Notes: generated by a model from the sequence alone, not told the origin. A stretch of DNA of 23,968 nt from an uncultured Bacilli bacterium (GCA_910583685.1 CAJTXY010000020.1:1-23968), one strand, 5' to 3'; counted from the stretch's first letter, positions 7,827 to 16,087 are shown. Program-made: numbers and translations.

Positions 7827-8762
7827 CTACTCCATCTTCGATTTTGCAAATATTTCTTTGTTTATTCCATTTAAATAATCTTTTGCAGACATTTTCTTTT
7901 TTCCTTCTGGTTTTAACTCTTTTATAATAATTTCCCCATCTTTGCAGGCTACTCCAATTCCATCTTTATAAATATTTACAACTTCTCCTGGATGTTTTGT
8001 CCCCTTTGTTTCTCCTAAAGAGGCCTGATATACTTTTAGTGTTTTTCCATCTATCGTTGTATAAGCTCCTGGTGTTGGCGAAAGCCCTCTTATTTGATTC
8101 AATACTTCTCGTACTGTTTTATTGAAGTCTATTTTTTCTTCACTATGGGTAATATTATAGGCATAAGTTACTTCCTCTTCCTTTTGTTTTACCCTAGTTA
8201 TGTTATTATTAAGGATATCTGGAAGTGTTTTTAAAAGTAGATTTTTTCCCATTATGCTTAATCGGTTATGAAGGGATTCTAGGTTGTCAGAGTCTAATAT
8301 TTCCGTTTTTTCCTGTGAAATAATATCTCCTTGATCCATTTTTTCACTCATATACATAATAGTAATTCCTGTTTCTTTATAGCCCTCAATTATAGCTTTA
8401 TGAATTGGGGCTCCTCCTCTTAATTTAGGCAATAATGAAGCGTGGACATTGATACAACCATATTGGGGAGTATCTAATAATTCTTTTGGTATAATTTGTC
8501 CATAAGCACATGTAATGATAATATCTGGCTTTAGACTTTTTATACTTTCTGTATCTTTTCTTATTCTTTCTGGTTGCAATACCTTAATATTATGTTGCAA
8601 TGCTAACTTCTTGACAGGAGAAAAACTGATTTCCTGCTTTCTTCCTACTTTTTTATCAGGCTGTGTTACGACCGCAATTACATTATAGTTTTCTATTAAG
8701 CCTGTTAATACTGGGAGACTAAAATCTGGCGTTCCCATAAAAATAATTTTTATATCTTTCAT
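7827..8762 (-). CDS. fmt: Methionyl-tRNA formyltransferase
   Basis: The 311-residue enzyme transfers a formyl group from 10-formyl-tetrahydrofolate to initiator Met-tRNA. The N-terminal Rossmann-type domain carries MGTPDFS (9-15). The active-site set is intact: N105 and H107 in INVHASLLPKLRGGAPIH, and D143 in MDQGD, corresponding to E. coli N106, H108 and D144. The C-terminal tRNA-binding OB-like domain spans about 205-311. AAAGGATG precedes the ATG. Its usual partner def (peptide deformylase) is not next to it, although the formylation cycle requires deformylase somewhere in the genome. Confidence 0.95.
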   Translation of the reverse strand: MKDIKIIFMGTPDFSLPVLTGLIENYNVIAVVTQPDKKVGRKQEISFSPVKKLALQHNIKVLQPERIRKDTESIKSLKPDIIITCAYGQIIPKELLDTPQYGCINVHASLLPKLRGGAPIHKAIIEGYKETGITIMYMSEKMDQGDIISQEKTEILDSDNLESLHNRLSIMGKNLLLKTLPDILNNNITRVKQKEEEVTYAYNITHSEEKIDFNKTVREVLNQIRGLSPTPGAYTTIDGKTLKVYQASLGETKGTKHPGEVVNIYKDGIGVACKDGEIIIKELKPEGKKKMSAKDYLNGINKEIFAKSKME

Positions 8763-8766
8763 TTTA

Positions 8767-9990
8767 TCATCCTTTATATATTGCGAGCAGTATTGTAATT
8801 GTTGCTCCTAATGCGATTAATAATACTCCAAGTAATGCTAGAATAGAGGCATTACCATAGGCATTTACTACTTCATTTCTAATATTTACTCTTTTGGGCA
8901 TTTCTTCTTTTATTACTTTTTGATCTATAAGTGGTAACTCTTCTTTAAAATCATCATCATTATAATATATTTCTTTATAACTTAAGAGTCTTTCTATTTT
9001 TATATCTTGTCTTTTAATTGGCGTGTATCTTTTTTCATTGTCTATTCTGGAAGTCATTATTTGTTCAATAGAATAAGAAAGCTCCTCTTTTTCACAAGTT
9101 TCTAGTATTTTTCGATAGTCTTTTAAATAATTTTTGTTGAGGCTTTCACGTTTAATAAAAGCAATCATCGGAGTGGAATTTGTAATATCTAGTCTTTTCC
9201 ATTCCTCTACAAAGGTTTCTAAGAATAGCGTTGATTCACTATTTGAAAGTCCTAAATTGCTACATAGCTTTTCAATATTTTCTTCTGCTTTTTGAAAATC
9301 TTTATGGAGATAAGCCTCTCTTTCATATATTTTTTCATTTTCCATCTGCGTTGAAGTAGCCGTTAATTCTGATAAATAAGATGGCGATGAAAGTGCATAA
9401 TGATATGCTAATGCTGGTGAATCTGTTATTGTTATGTAGGATGTATCTGTTAAGTCTTTTGTAATTACTTCTTTGATATTATGCTTTCTTATAATTTCTT
9501 TTACTTCTTTTAATTTATTTAAATCCATCTTATATTCTAAGGGATCTAGTCCATTTTCTTCTACTCTATTTTGATAGATAGAGGGAAAACTATGAAAGAC
9601 ATAACCATTTATGATGTATTTTTCATATATGTATGTTAAAATTTTTCGTTTGGCAGGAGGTGTTTCTACCTCTTCTAGATCAATTTTTAAGATTACTGCG
9701 GTAATTCTTCCTAAAAGCTTATTAATTCCTTCTGCTAAATCCCTATGACTTTCACATTTTTTCATAAATCTTCGTAGTTGTAAAATATATTCATCAACCA
9801 AATCATCAGTATCAAATAAAATAGCATATTTTATAAGAGCGTCCATCATTAAAATAAGGCTATATTCCGTTTTGGGGTAGGTTGTTTTTTCATATGTTTC
9901 TGGGCATTTTTTGCTGTTAAATCTCTCATCTAGTACTACTTCGTGTAAAAATTCTTTTACATCAGCACGATTTAAAATTCTTGAAAGCAC
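8767..9990 (-). CDS. Unknown tail-anchored protein, possibly ADP-ribosyltransferase-like core
   Basis: This 407-residue protein is not a family I can name. It is mostly charged and helical, with a single C-terminal membrane helix (about 383-404, LLGVLLIALGATITILLAI) and only three residues beyond, so it looks tail-anchored with the bulk in the cytoplasm. Around residues 130-150 it reads YVFHSFPSIYQNRVEENGLDP, and further on YITITDSPALAYHY. The pattern FHS...I...GL followed by a strand plus T-D-S-P..A..Y recalls the H and Y elements of ADP-ribosyltransferase/KptA-like folds. That is a weak similarity judged by eye. It starts at GTG with AGGTGGTGA upstream, has its own promoter, and lies 4 nt before fmt, with which it must be cotranscribed. 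Confidence 0.7.
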   Translation of the reverse strand: MLSRILNRADVKEFLHEVVLDERFNSKKCPETYEKTTYPKTEYSLILMMDALIKYAILFDTDDLVDEYILQLRRFMKKCESHRDLAEGINKLLGRITAVILKIDLEEVETPPAKRKILTYIYEKYIINGYVFHSFPSIYQNRVEENGLDPLEYKMDLNKLKEVKEIIRKHNIKEVITKDLTDTSYITITDSPALAYHYALSSPSYLSELTATSTQMENEKIYEREAYLHKDFQKAEENIEKLCSNLGLSNSESTLFLETFVEEWKRLDITNSTPMIAFIKRESLNKNYLKDYRKILETCEKEELSYSIEQIMTSRIDNEKRYTPIKRQDIKIERLLSYKEIYYNDDDFKEELPLIDQKVIKEEMPKRVNIRNEVVNAYGNASILALLGVLLIALGATITILLAIYKG

Positions 9991-10016
9991 AGTATCACCA
10001 CCTTATTTTTAATTTA

Positions 10017-10045
10017 AGTATAACAAAAAACGACAAGATATACAA
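10017..10045 (-). promoter_or_regulatory. Promoter of the 8767-9990 gene and fmt
   Basis: TTGTAT (-35, 10045-10040), a 17-bp spacer and TATACT (-10, 10022-10017) lie just past the priA stop codon and 27 nt before the GTG at 9990. The spacing is ideal and both hexamers are close to consensus. Confidence 0.65.
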
Positions 10046-10048
10046 GTT

Positions 10049-12217
10049 TTAGAAATGAATTGGATTGAAGTTAATTTCTATTTTTAACGAGTTATTTCCT
10101 TTGTAGTGTTCATCCATTAAAGTTAGTGTCTCATATAATTTTTCTTCTTTTTTATATTTTAGAATAATTCCATACCGATAAATATTATTTACTTTAAAGA
10201 TAAAAGCTGGCGATGGTCCTAAAACGATTGTATGCAAGAGGTGTTTTTCTAAACTTTTTTTTATTTTTTCTGCTTCCTGTTTTAATATATTGTAATCTCT
10301 TCCACTTATTTTTATGTATACTAAATAATAATACGGTGGGTAACTCAGCATTTTCCTAATACTCATTTCTTTTTTATAAAATCCAAAATAATCGTGATTT
10401 TTCACATAGGAGATGGCATAATGGGTTGGATTGAATGTTTGAATAATGACTTCTCCAGTCTTTGTACTACGGCCACTTCTCCCTGCCACTTGACTTAATA
10501 GATCAAAGGTATTTTCACTGCTTCTAAAATCTGGAATATTGAGTGAAGTATCTGCATTGATAACCCCTACTAATGTTACATTTTCAAAATCCAATCCTTT
10601 TGCAACAATCTGTGTTCCAAGTAAAATGTTATATTTTTGATCTTTGAATGCTGTTATCATTTTTTGATGCATTCCTTTACGACTTGTCGTATCTACGTCC
10701 ATTCTTAAAATATTGACAAGAGGAAATATTTTCTGTAGTTCTTCTTCTATTTTTTCTGTACCAACGCCTAGATTGGTCATTGATGTTTCGTGACACTCAC
10801 TGCATATTGTAGTTAGTTTTGTAGCATAGCCGCAGTAATGGCAGCGAAGTATTGAGGAGGATTTATGATATGTTAGACTAATATCACAATTGGGACATTT
10901 TTCCGTGTAACCACAATTTTTGCAAGTAACAAATGAAGAGTACCCTCTTCTATTTAAGAGAAGTATGATCTGTTCTTCTAATTCTAATTTTTCTTTTATT
11001 TTTTCCAAGAGCTTTCGAGAAAAATAGCTATGCTTTGTTTTCATTTCTATATTCATATCAACAATTTCTACATTGGGAAGATTTTTTCCATTAATTCTAT
11101 TAGGAAGTGTCAATAATTTATATACGTTTTTTTCACTACGCGCAAAACTATCGAGTGAAGGGGTTGCACTTCCCATAATTACGGGACAGGAATTGATTTT
11201 TCCTCGTTTGATTGCAATATCAAGTGCACTATAACGTGGGGCTTTATCTTCTTGTTTATAAGAGTCACTATGTTCTTCGTCTATGATGATCATTCCTATG
11301 TTGGAAAGAGGTGCAAAAATGGCACTTCGAGCTCCAATTACAATTTTTGCCTCTCCTCTATAAATTCTTCGCCATTCATCGTATTTTTCCCCTTCAGATA
11401 AAGCACTATGAAGAGCTGCGATCTTTCCTCCAAACCTCCTTTCAAAGCGTTCAATCATCTGAGGAGTGAGCGAGATTTCAGGTACCAACATAATACTTGT
11501 CTTCCCACGATTTAGTGCTTCTTCTATCAATTCCATATAAACTTCTGTTTTTCCACTTCCAGTTACTCCCCATAGTAGATAAACCTCATTTTTCTCACCT
11601 GCCAAGACTTCGTCGACTACTTTTTGTTGATCGTTGGTTAATGTATACTTTTTCTCGCATTTTTCTTTATAAGAAAGACGATAGTGCTCTTTTTTTACAG
11701 GGATTAAAATATTTTTTTGTTCTAATGTCTTTACACTGCTTAAGGAAACTTTTAGAAGGTTTTCCCTTTTTACTAATTCCTTATTATCGAAACACTCTAT
11801 TATCTTCTGTTGTGTACTATTCAGTTTGTCGTCCTTTGATAAATTTAGGCGATAATAAATATCGTATTTCTTGGCAACGTTTACTCCCTTTTTTGCTTTT
11901 AAGGCCTTGGGAAGCATTACTTGATAACAACTAATAAGCGGAGAAAGTGTTTTTTCTTTTATATATTTTCCTAGCTTTAACAACTCCTCGTTTAATACAA
12001 TATCTTCATCTATAATTCCGATAATTTGCTTTAGTTCAGTTTTGTTTAATGTCTCTTTTTTTATTTCTAAGACAAAGCCTTCTAGTTTTTGATAGCCGAA
12101 GGGAATTTCTACTCGGATTCCTATTTTTATTTTTGACTCTAAACTTTTTGGAACTTTATAATCAAAAATTCGATCTACATTTTTATTCGATAATTGTACT
12201 AAGACACCAGCGATCAT
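10049..12217 (-). CDS. priA: Primosomal replication-restart helicase PriA
   Basis: The 722-residue DNA helicase reloads the replisome at stalled forks. The N-terminal DNA-binding domain (1-190) is followed by the helicase core: Walker A GVTGSGKT (217-224), DEEH (313-316), GSATPS (349-354), LLNRRGYSSF (420-429) and the motif region GTQIVAKGLDFENV with QVAGRSGR. Eight zinc cysteines are present in four pairs (C432/C435, C441/C444, C459/C462, C472/C475), as expected for the family. The ATG is preceded by AAGGAGG with 8-nt spacing. It is the upstream gene of the conserved priA-fmt-rlmN-prkC block, but def, its usual downstream neighbour, is absent. Confidence 0.96.
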   Translation of the reverse strand: MIAGVLVQLSNKNVDRIFDYKVPKSLESKIKIGIRVEIPFGYQKLEGFVLEIKKETLNKTELKQIIGIIDEDIVLNEELLKLGKYIKEKTLSPLISCYQVMLPKALKAKKGVNVAKKYDIYYRLNLSKDDKLNSTQQKIIECFDNKELVKRENLLKVSLSSVKTLEQKNILIPVKKEHYRLSYKEKCEKKYTLTNDQQKVVDEVLAGEKNEVYLLWGVTGSGKTEVYMELIEEALNRGKTSIMLVPEISLTPQMIERFERRFGGKIAALHSALSEGEKYDEWRRIYRGEAKIVIGARSAIFAPLSNIGMIIIDEEHSDSYKQEDKAPRYSALDIAIKRGKINSCPVIMGSATPSLDSFARSEKNVYKLLTLPNRINGKNLPNVEIVDMNIEMKTKHSYFSRKLLEKIKEKLELEEQIILLLNRRGYSSFVTCKNCGYTEKCPNCDISLTYHKSSSILRCHYCGYATKLTTICSECHETSMTNLGVGTEKIEEELQKIFPLVNILRMDVDTTSRKGMHQKMITAFKDQKYNILLGTQIVAKGLDFENVTLVGVINADTSLNIPDFRSSENTFDLLSQVAGRSGRSTKTGEVIIQTFNPTHYAISYVKNHDYFGFYKKEMSIRKMLSYPPYYYLVYIKISGRDYNILKQEAEKIKKSLEKHLLHTIVLGPSPAFIFKVNNIYRYGIILKYKKEEKLYETLTLMDEHYKGNNSLKIEINFNPIHF

Positions 12218-12248
12218 AAAGTTCCTCCTTCTTTCATCATTTTTATAT

Positions 12249-12254
12249 ATTATA
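12249..12254 (-). promoter_or_regulatory. Candidate -10 of priA
   Basis: A perfect TATAAT lies about 32 nt before the priA ATG. No TGN extension is present and the -35 position (GGTAAA) is poor, so this is a tentative call. Confidence 0.4.
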
Positions 12255-12295
12255 GTAGAAAAAATGCTATTTTACCAGATTTCTCAGGATTTTAT

Positions 12296-12322
12296 AAAAA
12301 AAAGAAATGGAAATCCATTTCT
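12296..12322 (-). terminator. Terminator of the decayed surface-protein gene
   Basis: AGAAATGG (12322-12315) and CCATTTCT (12310-12303) form an 8-bp stem with a 4-base loop followed by a run of eight T on the minus strand. The stem overlaps the TAG at 12321-12323 that ends the third reading-frame segment. Confidence 0.8.
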
Positions 12323-13488
12323 ATTTTGCACTTAAAACGAGTCTAAAAGAATAGGATGCAGAATAATTACTTGCTCCATTATTCCCTGATGATAAATAAA
12401 ATTGGTTTGTCGTTGTTACATCTCCAAAGCTTCTAAAGCATAAGATAGGCATACGTCTCCATTACACATAGTTAGTAAATCAGCAGTTGTATAAAAATTA
12501 TAATATTTGTCCTCTAGCCAGGTCTTTCCTGTGAATCTAGTTCCATCACTTAAGAGACCTGTATAGCTTGAATTTGCAACATCATTTCTACCAGTTCCCC
12601 TTTTTGCTTCTGGGGCGTAGTTTGCCATTACGGTGTCCCAGGCTCCCCCCCACTCATATCATAAATTCCATATATCGTTCCTGTGGTAGAGGCTCCTGTC
12701 CCACTTCCTTTTATATCATAAGTATATTGACAGCCAAAGTCTGTATTACCATTACTTGGCGCACCATAACTGCATCCTGTTATGAATTGGTCAGATTTAT
12801 TTTGATAGATCTCTTTATTTGTTCCACTATAATCCTTGTTTCCTAGTTTTCCATATTTACTTTGCGAAAGATAAGCTACAGCAGCCCATTCGCTATTCTT
12901 CATTGCGCGAGATTCAAGTATATTGCCAAAACCATAACGATTATTATTCTTTACTACATTTATTCCTATTTCTCCAAGGGTATCTACTTGCATCCCTCTC
13001 TAACTTGTTACATTTTGTTTGATCATTACATCTAACTCAGTTGTATTACCTCCTCCATACTCTGCTGAAGAATTACTACTACTCGTTTCAAACTTTCCTA
13101 CCCATATTCCTGATAACTCATCACTTCCAAAAGTAAAGTCATCTGACATTCTAGTCTGTCCTTCTTCTAAATCTAAGTCATCTAAGTAAATCGTATAATC
13201 ACTATCTACTGTTCCTTTATTCGTTAGAGTAAATGTATAGGCAGTCTGAGCCTTTCCTTCTTCATCTGTAATAGGAACTGCATTTTCTACACGAATTCCA
13301 TTTGTCATTGTATCATCTAATTCTAATTGAAGAGTTCCTGCGGAAAAAATGCTAATCTCTCTTTGTCCTCTTAATGTTATTTGTAGCCAAGCATAAGATA
13401 GTCCTATTAACATAACTACTGCACTTACAATTACAAAGATACTCATCTTATGTTCTCTCATCCATTTTGATACTTTCTTTTCTTTCAC
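12321..13488 (-). pseudogene. Broken surface protein: TasA-like N-terminus plus lectin-like (FGE) body
   Basis: Three consecutive segments together match the intact gene at the right edge. Segment one (13488-13000, GTG start with GAAGGGA upstream) has a membrane/signal helix (about 14-34) and a beta-rich SipW/TasA-like region (TFTLTNKGTVDSDYTIYL), then FTFGSDELSGIWVGKFETS. It ends at an amber codon (13002-13000) where the paralogue has TGG (Trp). Segment two continues in the same frame to YDMSGG, then shifts frame at a G7 tract (12645-12651); five or eight G would restore GGAW. Segment three runs to 12416 and shifts again, after which GDVTTTN...SFRLVLSAK ends at 12321. About 24 codons of the paralogue are missing there. 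The promoter and terminator are still recognisable, so it may be recently inactivated or a silent donor. Assembly error could explain the homopolymer but not all three lesions. Confidence 0.8.
12640..13145 (-). repeat. Block homologous to 23262-23765
   Basis: This ~505-bp stretch aligns without length change to 23262-23765 in the intact surface-protein gene. The upstream end includes a run of about 38 identical bases covering the codons for FGSDELSGIWVGK. To the left and right of the block the two genes diverge in sequence or domain content. The two copies are direct repeats about 10.6 kb apart. Confidence 0.75.
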
Positions 13489-13510
13489 AATAATCCCTTC
13501 TTTCTAAACT

Positions 13511-13516
13511 ATTATA
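13511..13516 (-). promoter_or_regulatory. -10 box of the decayed surface-protein gene
   Basis: A perfect TATAAT on the minus strand gives a short leader containing GAAGGGA and the GTG start at 13488. The -35 position (ATAAAT) is poor. The dyad at 13512-13534 fills the -35/-10 spacer and overlaps this box. Confidence 0.6.
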
Positions 13517-13534
13517 AAGGTGAATACTTTATGA
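13512..13534. promoter_or_regulatory. Second copy of the 23-bp dyad, in inverse orientation
   Basis: TTATAAAG (13512-13519), spacer GTGAATA (13520-13526) and CTTTATGA (13527-13534). Seven of eight arm positions pair, and 20 of the bases are the exact reverse complement of the copy at 57-79. It lies inside the promoter spacer of the surface-protein gene, so anything bound or recombining here would affect its transcription. Confidence 0.6.
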
Positions 13535-13566
13535 TTTATACTTGCTTAAGATAAAATGAAAGTATT

Positions 13567-13598
13567 GTAGAAGACTCTGGATGATCTTCTACTTTTTT
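13567..13598 (+). terminator. Plus-strand terminator upstream of the surface gene
   Basis: GTAGAAGA and TCTTCTAC form a perfect 8-bp stem around a 10-nt loop, followed by TTTTTT on the plus strand. No plus-strand gene precedes it. Like 145-168, it lies behind a copy of the dyad. Confidence 0.65.
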
Positions 13599-13600
13599 AC

Positions 13601-13626
13601 AAAAATAAAAACGCAGCTTGTGCGTT
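13601..13626 (-). terminator. Terminator of the small membrane protein gene
   Basis: AACGCA (13626-13621) and TGCGTT (13615-13610) form a 6-bp stem with a 5-nt loop, followed by TTTTATTTTT. The stem touches the TAA stop of the 13626-13802 gene. Confidence 0.75.
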
Positions 13627-13802
13627 TACATATCAGATGCAGTATCATCTAGCATATCAGCAGTTTTACGTAATGTAGTTTTTGTCGCTACCTTTAAATC
13701 TTTTAGAGCATTAGGATTTTGTTTTTTATACATCATCCATGCCCCATATCCTGCTCCTACTACCGCTGCCATTCCTACTGCTGTTTTCATTGATTTTTTC
13801 AT
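13626..13802 (-). CDS. Small single-helix membrane protein (58 aa)
   Basis: The start is the ATG at 13802, with AGAGGTGA and 5-nt spacing; an upstream in-frame GTG lies inside the Shine-Dalgarno sequence itself. The protein begins MKKSMKTAV, has a short Gly/Ala-rich helix (about 6-24, GMAAVVGAGYGAWMM) and then an amphipathic Lys/Asp region. The layout resembles small YtxH-like envelope proteins, but the similarity is too slight to name. It follows recD2 closely, with a possible promoter at the recD2 stop, and has its own terminator. The function is unknown. Confidence 0.75.
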   Translation of the reverse strand: MKKSMKTAVGMAAVVGAGYGAWMMYKKQNPNALKDLKVATKTTLRKTADMLDDTASDM

Positions 13803-13839
13803 TTTCTTCACCTCTAATCATATTATGGTGAAATTTTTT

Positions 13840-16026
13840 CTATTTTATACCATTAACTAAAAAATCTTTGATACTACTTCTTCTTAAATTTGCTTGTGTG
13901 TTCGCTACCGCTATTTTAAAAGCATCCATTTCCCCAATCAAATATAATTTTTTCTTACATCTCGTTACGGCTGTATATATTAATTTTCGATAAAGCATCT
14001 TGTTAAAACTTTTTACAACCGGAATAAGAACAATATCAAATTCACTTCCCTGTGCTTTGTGAATACTAATTGCATAGGCTGGCTTAAATTTACCAAAATT
14101 TGATGCTGTGTACTTTACTGTATTTCCATCATAGTTAATATAAATCTCTTTTTTATTTCCATTTATTATTTTCTCGATAATTCCAATATCACCATTGTAA
14201 ATATTTTCCTCTGGCATATTTGTAAGCTCAATCACTTTGTCATTTTCCCTATATCGCACATCTCCTGTAGTCAGTTCTTTTTTTTCTTTATTTTTTTCAT
14301 TAAAAATGTTTTGTAGTTCTTTGTTAATCATATCAATTCCATTTACTGTTTTATACATAGGTGCAAGTATTTGAAACTTTTTATAAGAGTAATCTATATA
14401 AGTACTAGAAATTTCCTTAATATGTTTTAGGACATCATTACTATTACATTCTATAAAAGTTAAATCCTCTTCTTTATTGAAAATACTTTTATCTATTTTT
14501 CCATTTCTAATATTATGGGCAAGCATTATAATATTAGAATCTTTTCCTTGACGGTATAATTCATTTAGGTAACTGACTGGAAGTACTTCACTTTGAATTA
14601 AATCAGATAAAACTTGACCTGGTCCCACACTTGGGAGCTGATCATAATCTCCTACTAAAATGACTTTACAACGACTACTTAGCCCTTTTAGTAAATTTGC
14701 CATTAAGTAAGTATCTATCATACTAGCCTCATCTATTAGTACAAATTCAACTTTGCTTTTATTATACTCATTTATTTGAAATTTATCAGTTTCCTTATTC
14801 CATTTTAAAAAGCGATGAATCGTTGATGCTGGTAAAAATGTTGCTTCGCTCATTCTTTTAGCTGCTCGCCCTGTTGGTGCTAGTAATGCTATTTTCTCAC
14901 GTAAATCATCATAACTATATTTTTTCATTTCTTTATATAGTTCTGTAATTGCTTTCATAATGGTTGTTTTTCCAGTACCAGGTCCTCCAGTAATAATCAG
15001 AAACTTTTTTATATAACTATTTATAATTGCCTGCTTTTGATCATCATTATAAGTGATATTTAATAATTTTTCTAAGCCTTCTAGTTTTTCTATATCTACA
15101 GTTTCCTCTTTCTCGTGACTTAACATTTTAAAGCGATTTACAATGAAACATTCAGCCTCATACATTTCAGTTAAATAATACTTTTCGTTTTTTATTATTA
15201 ACCTACCATTTTCTGTTAAATGTAGTATTGCTTCATCAAATTTTTCTTTTTCGATAGAAATGTTTAGTATTTTAGGTAAAAATTTAAATAGTTCTTCTTC
15301 ATAAAAATAGCAGTGACCAATCGTATCACAAAGTTCTCTCATCATATAACAAATAGATGCCTCTATTCGTTTAGCATCATCCTTTTCGATATTATTTTTT
15401 AGTGCTATCATATCAATTTTTTTAAATGTCAATGTATGAATTTTTTCTACTATTTCATATATATTTTCCTCTATTACTTTTAATGTTTTTTCTTTATAGT
15501 AATTATAAACTAACATACTGTCTTTGGTTGAAAATCCATATTCAGAAAGTGCTAGAATGGTCTCATAACTTGCTTCATATTCTTTTAATTGCTGATGTAG
15601 CTGCTGTGCATTCTTCTCTGTAATTGTAGGAATTAGAATTAAATTATTTGGATTTTCTAAAATGACTTTGAAGGTGTCTTTGCCTAATGTATTTACAATT
15701 TTCTTTGCTTTTTTTTCGCCGATTCCCTTAAAGGTATTGCTTGTTAAAAATTCTATCATTGCATCTTTTTCTTCTGGCATACATCTTTCATAACTCGTCA
15801 CTTGGAACTGTTCTCCATACTTTTCATGTTTTGTTAGGCTACCATAAAATATATAAGTATCTATATCATTTAATTCGTGAAAATAACCAGTAAAAGTAAT
15901 GGTTCTATCAATATAGACATTTAATGCTTCCTCATTTGTTTCTCGTACTTTAAATATTCCAATTACATAGCCAGTGTCACTTTTAAAAATACTCTTTCGG
16001 TACTCACCCTTTATATATGTCTGCAT
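13840..16026 (-). CDS. recD2: ATP-dependent DNA helicase RecD2
   Basis: The 728-residue SF1B 5'-3' helicase acts in DNA repair and fork stability in bacteria without RecBCD. An N-terminal OB-like region and helix-hairpin-helix segments (FKGIGEKKAKKI, 99-110) precede the motor: Walker A GGPGTGKT (347-354), LAPTGRAAKRMSE (382-394), STIHRFLKW (401-409), Walker B DEAS (432-435), GDYDQLPSVGPG (459-470), YRQG, and the C-terminal SIHKAQGSEFD and YTAVTRCKKKLYLIG. The ATG at 16026 has AAGGAAGTGA just upstream; the in-frame GTG three codons earlier is part of that site. It lies 61 nt after mtaB. Confidence 0.95.
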   Translation of the reverse strand: MQTYIKGEYRKSIFKSDTGYVIGIFKVRETNEEALNVYIDRTITFTGYFHELNDIDTYIFYGSLTKHEKYGEQFQVTSYERCMPEEKDAMIEFLTSNTFKGIGEKKAKKIVNTLGKDTFKVILENPNNLILIPTITEKNAQQLHQQLKEYEASYETILALSEYGFSTKDSMLVYNYYKEKTLKVIEENIYEIVEKIHTLTFKKIDMIALKNNIEKDDAKRIEASICYMMRELCDTIGHCYFYEEELFKFLPKILNISIEKEKFDEAILHLTENGRLIIKNEKYYLTEMYEAECFIVNRFKMLSHEKEETVDIEKLEGLEKLLNITYNDDQKQAIINSYIKKFLIITGGPGTGKTTIMKAITELYKEMKKYSYDDLREKIALLAPTGRAAKRMSEATFLPASTIHRFLKWNKETDKFQINEYNKSKVEFVLIDEASMIDTYLMANLLKGLSSRCKVILVGDYDQLPSVGPGQVLSDLIQSEVLPVSYLNELYRQGKDSNIIMLAHNIRNGKIDKSIFNKEEDLTFIECNSNDVLKHIKEISSTYIDYSYKKFQILAPMYKTVNGIDMINKELQNIFNEKNKEKKELTTGDVRYRENDKVIELTNMPEENIYNGDIGIIEKIINGNKKEIYINYDGNTVKYTASNFGKFKPAYAISIHKAQGSEFDIVLIPVVKSFNKMLYRKLIYTAVTRCKKKLYLIGEMDAFKIAVANTQANLRRSSIKDFLVNGIK
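13844..13852 (-). promoter_or_regulatory. Candidate extended -10 (TGGTATAAA) of the small protein gene
   Basis: It overlaps the last codons of recD2 on the minus strand and lies about 42 nt before the ATG of the 58-residue protein. The -35 is not obvious. Read-through from recD2 is also possible. Confidence 0.45.
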
Positions 16027-16046
16027 CCATATCACTTCCTTTTCTT

Positions 16047-16052
16047 ATTATA
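16047..16052 (-). promoter_or_regulatory. Candidate -10 of recD2
   Basis: A perfect TATAAT lies 20 nt before the recD2 ATG, in the 61-bp gap after mtaB. No clear -35 is seen, and no good hairpin terminates mtaB first. Confidence 0.45.
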
Positions 16053-16087
16053 CTAAATAAAGAAAAAAAAGCCTAATTTTTAAAACT

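Noticed and set aside
11497..11934. A 145-codon open frame on the plus strand inside priA
   Set aside because: It is antisense to conserved helicase motifs of priA, has biased composition and no ribosome-binding site. Other long antisense frames (for example 4045-4437 and 1643-2041) were rejected on the same grounds.
12321..12400. The 3' end of the decayed gene as the DGR template repeat
   Set aside because: It is adenine-rich with AAY codons, but differences from the intact tract are not limited to adenines of this copy, lengths differ, and no reverse transcriptase lies nearby.
57..13534. A 13.4-kb inversion between the two dyads
   Set aside because: The interval contains priA, prkC and other core genes in conserved order and strand. 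Nothing in the window shows the alternative junctions.
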